Source: an uncultured Bacteroidales bacterium (GTDB lineage Bacteria > Bacteroidota > Bacteroidia > Bacteroidales > Muribaculaceae). Taken from it: a DNA stretch of 9,934 nt. The DNA is taken from assembly GCA_945828175.1 (NCBI GenBank), contig CALZQD010000041.1, positions 1-9,934 of the forward strand. The letters run 5' to 3'. The notes beneath the pieces are model-generated. The model was not told the origin of the DNA, ran no database searches, and was given only the letters and a program-made list of their open reading frames with translations. The translations under genes and the position numbers were made by a program. Every line of letters starts with the position of its first letter. The stretch's first letter is position 1. Positions 1 through 6,448 of this stretch are shown one piece after another.

Positions 1-47
1 CTACACACTGCATATCGTCGGCAGCGTCAGATGTGTATAAGAGACAG
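1..47 (+). other. Nextera/Illumina adapter contamination (non-genomic)
   Basis: This is library adapter left at the contig end. Bases 1-6 (CTACAC) are the last bases of the Illumina P5 oligo. Bases 7-14 (ACTGCATA) occupy the i5 index position and match the index I know as S506/N506. Bases 15-28 continue the Nextera read-1 primer, and 29-47 (AGATGTGTATAAGAGACAG) are the complete 19-base Tn5 mosaic end. Translated in different frames it gives familiar adapter peptides: SLIHI as a C-terminus and MYKRQ as an N-terminus. Open frames that enter this stretch are therefore chimeric. Genomic sequence begins at base 48. The mosaic end here comes from library preparation and is not evidence of a transposon in the organism. 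Confidence 0.98.
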
Positions 48-1313
48 CCACTCGCTTGCGGCCCAGGTAGGCATGTGAACGCCGTTGGTGACGTAGCCGA
101 CGTGGCTCTCTTCCCAAGAATAGCCTTTCCAGATGCCGGCGAACATCTTCTTGGAAACCTCGCCGTGGAGCCAGCTGACGCCGTTGGCTTCCTGGCAGGT
201 GTTGAGGGCGAAGACGCTCATCGAGAAGCGCTCGTTGGTGTTGGGGTTCTCGCGGCCCATGTTCATGAGGTCGTTCCACGAGATGCCGAGTTTGGCGGGA
301 TATTCACCCATATATTTGCCGAAGAGACCTTCGTCAAAGTAGTCATGGCCGGCGGGCAGGGGAGTGTGTACGGTGTAGAGCGACGAAGCGCTGACAATCT
401 CGAGAGCGGTGTTGAAGTCGAGACCGTCTTCGTTGATATAGTCGACGAGGCGCTGGAGGTTGAGGAGCGCGGCGTGGCCTTCGTTGCAGTGGTAGAGCTG
501 GTTCTTGATGCCGAGTTTCTTGAGCATGAGCACGCCGCCGATGCCGAGGAGATATTCCTGCTTGATGCGGTTCTCCCAGTCGCCGCCGTAGAGCTGGTGG
601 GTGATCGAGCGGTCAAACTCGCTGTTCATGTCGAAGTCGGTGTCGAGCAGATAGAGCTTCATGCGGCCGACGTTGACGCGCCAGATGTGGCTGTAGATGA
701 TGCGGCCGGGGTAGGGAACCTCGATAATCATCGGCTGGCCGTTCTTGTCGAGCACCTGCTCGATGGGCAGCTGGTTGAAGTTCTGGGGCTCGTAGTTGGC
801 GATCTGCTGACCGTCGACGCTGAGTGTCTGTGTGAAATAACCGTAGCGGTAGAGGAAACCGACGGCGGTCATGTCGACGCAGCTGTCAGAAGCTTCCTTG
901 ATATAGTCGCCTGCGAGGACGCCGAGGCCGCCAGAGTAGATCTTCAGGCAGTTGCAGAGGCCGTATTCCATCGAGAAATAAGATACCGAGGGAATGTCCT
1001 TGCGCATGGGCTTCTTCATATATTCCTTAAAGTCGGCGTACACGGCGGCGATGCGCTGCATCATGGCTTCGTCGGCTATAATTTCTTTGACACGGTCGAA
1101 GCTGAGCTGCTGGAGGAGCATCACAGGGTTTTCACCGGTTGCGCGCCACAGGTCGGGATTAAGGTCGCGGAAGAGCGATTTGCCTTCGCTGTTCCAGACC
1201 CACCATAGGTTCTTCGCAAGTTCGTCGAGAGGTTTGAGCTGTGCGGGAAGCTCAGCTTTTACTGTTACGTCTCGCCAGATAGGTGCGTTGGTATTACTTA
1301 CCGGAAGTTTCAT
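48..1313 (-). CDS. glgP: Alpha-glucan (glycogen) phosphorylase, GT35, 3' part missing at contig end
   Basis: Phosphorolyses alpha-1,4-glucan (glycogen, maltodextrin) from non-reducing ends to release glucose-1-phosphate in the cytoplasm. The 422 genuine residues are the N-terminal half of the short bacterial/archaeal alpha-glucan phosphorylase type, which usually runs to about 850 residues. The start is a DUF3417-like region ([15 protein letters not shown], 26-40), followed by SYFSMEYGL (111-119), [12 protein letters not shown] (126-137), [10 protein letters not shown] (275-284), [13 protein letters not shown] (314-326) and NGVHMPTW (410-417), all typical phosphorylase motifs. Codon 422 (Trp, bases 48-50) is the last genomic one. 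The frame runs on to base 27 only through adapter sequence, adding LSLIHI. The C-terminal half, with the lysine that binds pyridoxal phosphate, is not in the window, so activity cannot be judged. The gene follows the glycogen synthase after a 48-base AT-rich gap with no terminator, so the two are probably cotranscribed. The ATG at 1313 is the natural start. Confidence 0.95.
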
Positions 1314-1361
1314 AAACTTGATATTTATTTGGTTTTAATAATTGTCGTATATCTATAATCT

Positions 1362-3035
1362 CTATTTACTGTTACGTTTTTCGGCGTTTTTTGTTGCGAT
1401 TTCAAACGCTTTCTGATAAAAAACGATGAAATTCGACCACGATGCCTCGGCTGCTGTAGCTTTTGCAGCGAGCGAAATCTCGGTGAGTGTCTGCGCCGGG
1501 GCGTTGACGAGATATTTGATGTCGCGGGCTATGCCCGAGCAAACCTCGTCGTAGTTGCTGTCGGTGCGGTTGTCCACGGCGACGCCCGATTTCTCGAAGC
1601 CGTTGCCGAGCGTCGACATAACCCACTGGCCGAAGCCCGAGAGCGACGTTGTCACTGTCGGCACGCCGAAGGCCACGCTCTCGAGCGGCGTATAGCCCCA
1701 CGGCTCGTAGTATGAGGCGAAGACCGTGGCGTCGAAGCCGGGAATGAGCTGATAGTATGTCATGTCGAAGATGCCGTCGGAGCCGTTGAGGTAGCAGGGC
1801 ACATAGATGACGGTCACGCGCGAGTTGCGGTCGTTGGTGAAGCCGATCTGATGTATGCGGTTGATGACGGCGTCGCTGTCGTAGTTGTGGAGGGTGTGCG
1901 TGATGACGGGGTCGGGCAGACGGTTGTCGTCGTTGCGCAGACCCAGCGCGATGGCGAGGTCGGGACGAGCCTTGTCGACCCAGGCGGGAACCATGACGAA
2001 GGCAAGGATCTTGCGGGCCGGGTCGAGGTCGCCCAGACGGGCTACGGCGTCAAGATAGACGTCGAGGCCTTTGTTGCGGTACTCGCAGCGGCCCGAGGTT
2101 GCGACGATAAACGTGTCGTTGTCGTAGGTGTTGCCGGTGAGAGCCTCGGCAACCTCAAACATGCGCTTGCGGGCTGCCTTGCGCGCTGCGGCGAATTTTG
2201 TCTTGGCCGGCACGAAGCTGTCCTCGAAGCCGTTGAGGGTCACGACGTCGGGGCGACGGCCGAGAAGCTGCTCGCATTCGCGGGCGGTGACGTCGCTGAC
2301 CGTCGTGAAGCAGTCGGCCTGCTGTGCGGCGGCTTTTTCGAGCGAGTGTTTCGACTCCATGTTGAGCTCGCGGGCCATCTGGTCGCCGTTGTAGGCGCTC
2401 AGGTTGTCGTAGAGGGGCTTGCCGTTGCCGCAGATGCTGCGGCCTATGCTCGTGGCGTGGGTCGTGAAGATTGTGGCGACCTCGGGTTTCTTGTGTTTGA
2501 TATAGAGAAGTCCCATGCCTGTGGTCCATTCGTCGTAGTGGGCGATGAATGTCGCGTCGGCCGGGGTTGTTTTCAGTGACTGGAAGTAAGAAACGAGGCT
2601 TTCGGCCACGATGCCGGCGGCGTGAGAGAAAGCGCAGGCTTCGTCGTAGTCGCCGTAGGCGTGGAGCGAGTCGACGCCGTAGAGACGCCACATCTCACCG
2701 TAGAAGCTGTCTTTGACGGCATACATGCCGCCGAATTTAACCAGCACGACGATAGGTTTGCCGGGGATGTCCCAGCGGCCGACGCGCACGTCAACCCCTT
2801 CGGGGAGGTTTGCGTCAAGCACCCATTTCTTTAAAAGAGTCTTTGATTCAATGAAATATGGAGAGGGGTTCTCGGCGTTCCACACGTCGGGACCGATGAA
2901 AATCGTTCGGTCTTTGTATAATTTCTGGAGAGTTGCGGCTTTGGTCGAGAGTACGGTATAAATACCGCCGATTTTATTACATACTTCCCAGCTCGTTTCC
3001 AAAATAAGAGCCGGATTCTGGTTGTTCTTGTCCAT
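1362..3035 (-). CDS. Glycogen synthase, GT3 (animal/fungal-type) family
   Basis: Transfers glucose from a nucleotide sugar to the non-reducing end of glycogen in the cytoplasm. The 557-residue protein resembles the eukaryotic GYS family (GT3) and not the usual bacterial GlgA (GT5). It opens with ETSWEVCNKIGGIYTVLSTKA (13-33), close to the eukaryotic donor-binding N-terminus. It also has AHYDEWTTG (165-173), TTHATSIGR (191-199), TSGRCEYRNKGLDV (313-326) and YEPWGYTPLESVAFGVPTV (443-461). The last contains the E-x7-E pair E444/E452 of retaining GT-B enzymes, and SLSGFG follows (464-469). Eukaryotic members have about 640-740 residues; this one lacks their regulatory tails. Residues 505-553, where the eukaryotic glucose-6-phosphate-sensing arginine helix would align, contain no arginine. 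Eukaryotic GT3 enzymes use UDP-glucose; the donor here is inferred. It is first in an operon with the phosphorylase, about 25 bases after the likely transcription start. ATG at 3035, stop TAG at 1362-1364. Confidence 0.95.
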   Translation of the reverse strand: MDKNNQNPALILETSWEVCNKIGGIYTVLSTKAATLQKLYKDRTIFIGPDVWNAENPSPYFIESKTLLKKWVLDANLPEGVDVRVGRWDIPGKPIVVLVKFGGMYAVKDSFYGEMWRLYGVDSLHAYGDYDEACAFSHAAGIVAESLVSYFQSLKTTPADATFIAHYDEWTTGMGLLYIKHKKPEVATIFTTHATSIGRSICGNGKPLYDNLSAYNGDQMARELNMESKHSLEKAAAQQADCFTTVSDVTARECEQLLGRRPDVVTLNGFEDSFVPAKTKFAAARKAARKRMFEVAEALTGNTYDNDTFIVATSGRCEYRNKGLDVYLDAVARLGDLDPARKILAFVMVPAWVDKARPDLAIALGLRNDDNRLPDPVITHTLHNYDSDAVINRIHQIGFTNDRNSRVTVIYVPCYLNGSDGIFDMTYYQLIPGFDATVFASYYEPWGYTPLESVAFGVPTVTTSLSGFGQWVMSTLGNGFEKSGVAVDNRTDSNYDEVCSGIARDIKYLVNAPAQTLTEISLAAKATAAEASWSNFIVFYQKAFEIATKNAEKRNSK

Positions 3036-3065
3036 AAAACTGTAGTCTCGTCTTTTTCAAGGCCA

Positions 3066-3096
3066 CAAAGGTAGTCATTTTTTTTCTAATTTGCAA
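3066..3096 (-). promoter_or_regulatory. Bacteroidota-type promoter of the glycogen operon
   Basis: On the minus strand the -7 element TACCTTTG lies at 3073-3066 and matches TAnnTTTG exactly. A -33-like TTG lies at 3096-3094 with a 20-base gap, much of it an A-tract. The predicted start of transcription is near 3060, leaving a leader of about 25 bases before the synthase ATG. The -33 element directly abuts the stop codon of the upstream FadL-type gene (3097-3099). There is no terminator between the two, so some readthrough into the glycogen genes is possible. Assignment is by motif and spacing only. Confidence 0.75.
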
Positions 3097-4413
3097 TTAG
3101 AAATGAAATGATAGACCGATAGAAGGATTCCAGGCATGAACTTTGTAGTCCGCCTCTAAGGTCACGGCTCTGCCGAGAAGGAGGTCGTCGTAGCTTATCG
3201 AGGCGTCGTTTTCGCCGAGGCCGGCGACGTAGAGCAGCGATGCGTCAATCGAGAAATTCTTCACGGGGCTGAACGACAGACCTATCGACGGCTCGATTTT
3301 AGTCATGCCGGGAGTCTCGGGGTTGTAATGCTTTTTGTTGACGGGCGTAGTGTCGATCATCAGGCCGGCGCGGAGATCGAGGCGATCGGTGATGCTATAC
3401 TGCGCGCCTAAGTGATAGGTCATCGAGTTGTGGTAGTTCTTTGTCAGATGCTGGTCGTAGGGCTCGAGCTTCTCGCTGAGGAAGTCAATCGTGAGTTCTT
3501 TGTAGGCTTTCCATCCCGTAAGCTGAAAGTCGACGGCGAAGAGCCATTTGTCTGTCGGTTTGTAGCTTACACCTATATTATAGATTGCCGCACAGGGCAT
3601 CGAGGCCTCGAAGTTGGCTTTGTCGAGTATGTCGAGGCGCTCCTGGAGGATGGCGCGGGTGAAGTCGCTGGCATACGACAGCGAGGCGACGCCGCGCTTG
3701 ACCTTCATGTTCATCTTGCTTCTGAACGAGGCGCCGACGGTCCACTGCGGGTTGATGTCCCACATTATGCCGGCGTTGACGCCGATGGTCGTGGCGGCCT
3801 TGCCGTTGAGGTTGATCGACGCGGGCGTGTCGTCAGACTGGCCGGGGATGCCCATGGCACCGAGGACGGCGTTGAAACTCGAGGCCGAGACGAGGCCCTT
3901 GTCGAGGTTGACATTGCCCCATGTCACCATAACTCCGGCGCCGATGGCGAGATTCTTCAGCGGGCGCCACGCCAGGGTCGGCTGAATGGTATAGGCCGTG
4001 AGGTTGACTTTCTGATTGAGCACGGCGCCGGGCCAGCTGACGCCCCAGTTGATGCTGCTGCCGTAGGGTGTATAGAAGCTTACGCCTACTTTGAAGTTGT
4101 CGTAGACCGACATGGCCAGGTTGACGCTCATCGGCGTCGACGGTGTGTTGTCGGTCTCGAAGTGGCCTTCGGCGCAGTCGGCCGATACCTTGGCGAAGAT
4201 GCCTGTGACGGTGGCCTGTGCGTCGATGACGTCGTTGATATATGCTATGCCCGCGGGATTGAAAATCATGCTTTCGGCACCGAGTTTGAGTGCTGTGCCC
4301 GTGTAGCCCATGCCGTTCTGACGGGCGCTGAGGGTATTTACCTGATAGCCTTCTGCCGATGCAGAGAGTATTGCGCTTGAAATGGCCGCCGCCATAATGA
4401 GTTTTCTTGTCAT
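3097..4413 (-). CDS. FadL/TodX-family (OMPP1) outer-membrane transport protein
   Basis: Probable outer-membrane beta-barrel for uptake of hydrophobic molecules such as long-chain fatty acids or aromatics. The 438-residue protein has a signal peptide (1-20, ending SASA) and a mature start EGYQVNTLSARQNGMGYTG, the family's N-terminal segment that plugs the barrel (compare FadL AGFQLNEFSSSGLG). The FadL-family NPAG signature is at 52-55 (IFNPAGIAYIND). Alternating hydrophobic/polar strands with aromatic girdles run through the rest (for example YTIQPTLAWRPLKNLAIGAG). It ends in HAWNPSIGLSFHF, with the terminal Phe of a BAM-recognised beta-signal. Length is normal for the family (about 420-480), and no frameshift is seen. 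It appears to be a single-gene unit with its own promoter upstream and a terminator separating it from the upstream genes. The ligand cannot be predicted: FadL homologues in Bacteroidota are common and mostly uncharacterised. Confidence 0.92.
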   Translation of the reverse strand: MTRKLIMAAAISSAILSASAEGYQVNTLSARQNGMGYTGTALKLGAESMIFNPAGIAYINDVIDAQATVTGIFAKVSADCAEGHFETDNTPSTPMSVNLAMSVYDNFKVGVSFYTPYGSSINWGVSWPGAVLNQKVNLTAYTIQPTLAWRPLKNLAIGAGVMVTWGNVNLDKGLVSASSFNAVLGAMGIPGQSDDTPASINLNGKAATTIGVNAGIMWDINPQWTVGASFRSKMNMKVKRGVASLSYASDFTRAILQERLDILDKANFEASMPCAAIYNIGVSYKPTDKWLFAVDFQLTGWKAYKELTIDFLSEKLEPYDQHLTKNYHNSMTYHLGAQYSITDRLDLRAGLMIDTTPVNKKHYNPETPGMTKIEPSIGLSFSPVKNFSIDASLLYVAGLGENDASISYDDLLLGRAVTLEADYKVHAWNPSIGLSFHF

Positions 4414-4442
4414 GTCTTATGTGTGTTATGCCGCTTGATAAC

Positions 4443-4457
4443 GGGCGAAAGGCGCCC
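4443..4457 (-). other. Small GC-rich hairpin in the FadL-gene leader
   Basis: The untranslated leader between the predicted transcription start (about 4473) and the ATG at 4413 contains GGGCG-CCTTT-CGCCC, a 5-bp all-GC stem. It overlaps an alternative stem, AAAGG-GCG-CCTTT (4460-4448). The two stems cannot form at once. A regulatory role is possible, but nothing identifies a known riboswitch or leader class. Confidence 0.3.
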
Positions 4458-4478
4458 TTTGCTGACGTTAAACGGCCG

Positions 4479-4510
4479 CAAAGTTAAGAAAAAACATCGA
4501 CAAAGGCAAA
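4479..4510 (-). promoter_or_regulatory. Bacteroidota-type promoter of the FadL-family gene
   Basis: Minus-strand TAACTTTG at 4486-4479 is an exact TAnnTTTG -7 element. A TTTG at 4510-4507 sits 20 bases upstream of it as the -33 element, the same spacing as in the glycogen promoter. A second TTTG (4504-4501), only 14 bases away, fits less well. Transcription should begin near 4473, giving a leader of about 60 bases. It lies downstream of the terminator of the preceding unit, which supports independent transcription. Confidence 0.8.
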
Positions 4511-4564
4511 TTTGAACACTTTTGGCGAATTTTAGACGATGAATCCCACTCCCCGCACACAAAG

Positions 4565-4604
4565 CAAAAGCGGTGGTACACTGTGAGATGTGCCACCGCT
4601 TTTG
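4565..4604 (-). terminator. Intrinsic terminator of the GHL10-phosphoesterase operon, possibly bidirectional
   Basis: A 16-base inverted repeat (4565-4580 against 4589-4604; CAAAAGCGGTGGTACA on the plus strand) with an 8-base loop begins about 18 bases after the phosphoesterase stop codon. Only one position does not pair as Watson-Crick. The A/T runs flanking the GC core give a T-rich 3' side on the minus strand (CGCTTTTGCTTTGTG). The odd pair is A-C in the minus-strand transcript and G-U in a plus-strand transcript. The ends are A/T-rich on both sides, so it could stop transcription from either direction. Confidence 0.85.
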
Positions 4605-4622
4605 GGTATAGGTGGAATTGTA

Positions 4623-6446
4623 TCAATTGCGGGCGATGCGGTAGATGGTGCCTTCGATGAGCGAGACGTAGACGTCGCCGTTGGTCGGGTCGATGTCGAT
4701 GCCGTTTATCTCGCTGACGCCTAGGGGTAGGCTCCAGAGCACTTTCTGCGCTGCGGAGTCGACGGCGGTGACGATGCCGCGGCGCGAGCCGGCGTAGACG
4801 ATGCCGTCACGCTCGGCGACGATGCAGGGCGCGTGGTCGTAGCCGATGCCCATGTCGACAGTCCAGAGCTCTTTGAAATCGGGCGTTGTGGCGTCAACAG
4901 CGACGAGTTCGCCGTCCATCGTCTTGGCGTAGACGCGGCTAAGGTCTTCGCTGTGGCCGAGGCTTTCGCGGTATTTGTGCGAGTGGTCGCGCCAGAGCTG
5001 TCGGCCGGTCTTGCGGTCGATGGCCGTCATATAGCGGTCGGGGGCGACGATGATTACCTTGTCGGCTGTGACGACGGGCACGACATTGCCCGGGCCGAGC
5101 ATGTTGGCCGTCTTGCCGTTGTTCCAGACCCATTTGAGCTTGCCTGTCTTGAGGTCGAGGTTGCGCAGGTTGGTGTCCCAGGCGCCGAAGATGACCTCGC
5201 CATTGTCTACGACAGGCGCTGCCTGACAGTAGTTGAAGAGCGAGTCATAGGCCCAAACCAGCTTGCCGTTTCTGGGATTGCGGCGCTCGATGCGCTTGTA
5301 TCCGCCCTGGATATACGAGCTGTCGGCGACGAGACCGTCAGCTACATAGGGGCCTTCTTCCGAGGGATATTTTTTGACGGTCTTGCCCGTAGCGACGTCA
5401 GCGATGATGATGCCGTCGCAGGCGGGAAGAGCGATTTTACCGCCCTCGAGCACGACAGGACGCGAGAAGAGCGATGCACCCGTCGGAATGCTCCAGCGCT
5501 GTTTGCGGCTTTTCTTGTCGATGGCTTTTGCGGCGCCGAGCGAGTTGCCGAAATAGACGTTGTCGGCGTCGATGCCGAGGCGTGTGAATATCGAGGCGCT
5601 GTCGGCCCAGACTTTTTCGACGATGAAGCCCTCGGGCTGCACGAACTCGACTGTCGCAACGTCTTTCAGCGGCTTGATGTCGGCTTTGACGGCCCAGGCG
5701 AATTTAGCCTTGGGCTGTTTGCCGATTTCCTTGTTATAGATGTGAATCCAGTCGTTGTCGACGTCCATGATGGTGTAGCCGTAGTTGCCGTTGCGCATGT
5801 CGAGGGCGCGCACCATGGCCGCGTCGATGTCGCCGCCCTTATACTGCTGCCAGCTGTGGTAGTGGCCGTTGATGTGGGCTATGACGGGATATTTCTCGAG
5901 CACCCTGACGTAGTCGCGCCAGTTGTCGAGGTCCTGGTTGATTGGGTAGTGGTTGAACGACACGACCTTCTTGCCGGGCGTGACGCGCTCGTCGAGAGTG
6001 GCCTTGAGCCAGTGAAGGTCTTCCTGCTTGATGTGGCCGTCGCCCATCTTCATGAAGGGGCCGCAGTTGATGCCGATGACGACGAGAGAGTCGACTTCGG
6101 TGACGAAGCGGTCGTTGCCCCAGAGGTCGACGAAGGTCTTCGTGGCGCTCTGGCTCCAGTTGTTCTCGTGGTTGCCGGGCAAGACGTAGAGCGGATGTCT
6201 GATGCCGTCGAGGATGGCCTTGACGTTTTTGAGCTGCTCGTCAGAGCCCTCGTTGGTGAGGTCGCCGTCGACGACGACAAGATCGTAGCGGCCGTCGTTG
6301 ATTTCACTGACAGCGACGCGCAGCATCGAGTCGCAGGCGTTGCCCGGAGTGACGTGGATGTCGCTGAGGATGGCGAAGCGCTGGCCCGACACTGTCACGG
6401 CCCCGCTCAGGAGCAGGGCCGTAAGAATCAGTTTGTTGAATTTCAT
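4623..6446 (-). CDS. Secreted calcineurin-type metallophosphoesterase fused to a PQQ/WD-like beta-propeller
   Basis: A predicted exported metal-dependent phosphoesterase of unknown substrate, 607 residues. A signal peptide (1-21, ending TVSG) has no lipobox cysteine, so the protein is probably periplasmic or exported. The catalytic domain (about 22-235) has every metallophosphoesterase motif: D29-x-H31, G61-D62 with N65, G91-N92-H93-E94, H166 (FNHYP) and G194-H195-Y196-H197. The two-metal site should therefore be intact. After a short linker, residues about 285-607 carry a recurring blade end of type TGK-x-x-W. Tryptophans fall at 318, 398, 439, 485, 528 and 571, with a degenerate copy near 355-360, about 38-46 residues apart, suggesting seven blades. 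Such propellers usually bind partners or glycans; no PQQ cofactor is implied. Its ATG overlaps the stop of the GHL10 gene, so the pair is probably translated together. Homologues are seen in Bacteroidota, but I know of no defined substrate. Confidence 0.9.
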   Translation of the reverse strand: MKFNKLILTALLLSGAVTVSGQRFAILSDIHVTPGNACDSMLRVAVSEINDGRYDLVVVDGDLTNEGSDEQLKNVKAILDGIRHPLYVLPGNHENNWSQSATKTFVDLWGNDRFVTEVDSLVVIGINCGPFMKMGDGHIKQEDLHWLKATLDERVTPGKKVVSFNHYPINQDLDNWRDYVRVLEKYPVIAHINGHYHSWQQYKGGDIDAAMVRALDMRNGNYGYTIMDVDNDWIHIYNKEIGKQPKAKFAWAVKADIKPLKDVATVEFVQPEGFIVEKVWADSASIFTRLGIDADNVYFGNSLGAAKAIDKKSRKQRWSIPTGASLFSRPVVLEGGKIALPACDGIIIADVATGKTVKKYPSEEGPYVADGLVADSSYIQGGYKRIERRNPRNGKLVWAYDSLFNYCQAAPVVDNGEVIFGAWDTNLRNLDLKTGKLKWVWNNGKTANMLGPGNVVPVVTADKVIIVAPDRYMTAIDRKTGRQLWRDHSHKYRESLGHSEDLSRVYAKTMDGELVAVDATTPDFKELWTVDMGIGYDHAPCIVAERDGIVYAGSRRGIVTAVDSAAQKVLWSLPLGVSEINGIDIDPTNGDVYVSLIEGTIYRIARN

Positions 6447-6448
6447 TA
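6444..6448 (-). promoter_or_regulatory. TAATG stop-start overlap coupling the two genes
   Basis: On the minus strand the GHL10 stop codon TAA (6448-6446) shares its last A with the phosphoesterase start ATG (6446-6444). No purine-rich ribosome site precedes the ATG, as is usual in Bacteroidota. The overlap suggests that ribosomes finishing the first gene reinitiate on the second. It fixes the start of the phosphoesterase, which is also followed directly by a convincing signal peptide. Confidence 0.85.

Noticed and set aside
29..47. Tn5 mosaic end as a sign of a resident transposon
   Set aside because: It is directly joined to the Illumina index and P5 sequence and occurs only at the contig edge, so it is a library adapter.
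33..1208. 391-residue plus-strand open frame beginning MYKRQ
   Set aside because: Its start codon and first residues lie in the adapter, and the rest is the antisense shadow of the phosphorylase gene, with no recognisable motif.
1314..1361. Possible separate promoter for the phosphorylase gene
   Set aside because: The 48-base gap is AT-rich but contains no TAnnTTTG element, and no terminator precedes it.
3086..3100. CTAATT-TGC-AATTAG hairpin as a terminator for the FadL gene
   Set aside because: In the minus-strand transcript the weak AT stem is followed by an A-run instead of a U-run, and it overlaps the stop codon and the -33 element of the next promoter.
3412..4380. 322-residue plus-strand open frame
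   Set aside because: Antisense to the FadL-family gene. It has an Arg/Val/Asp-rich shadow composition and no signal or motif.
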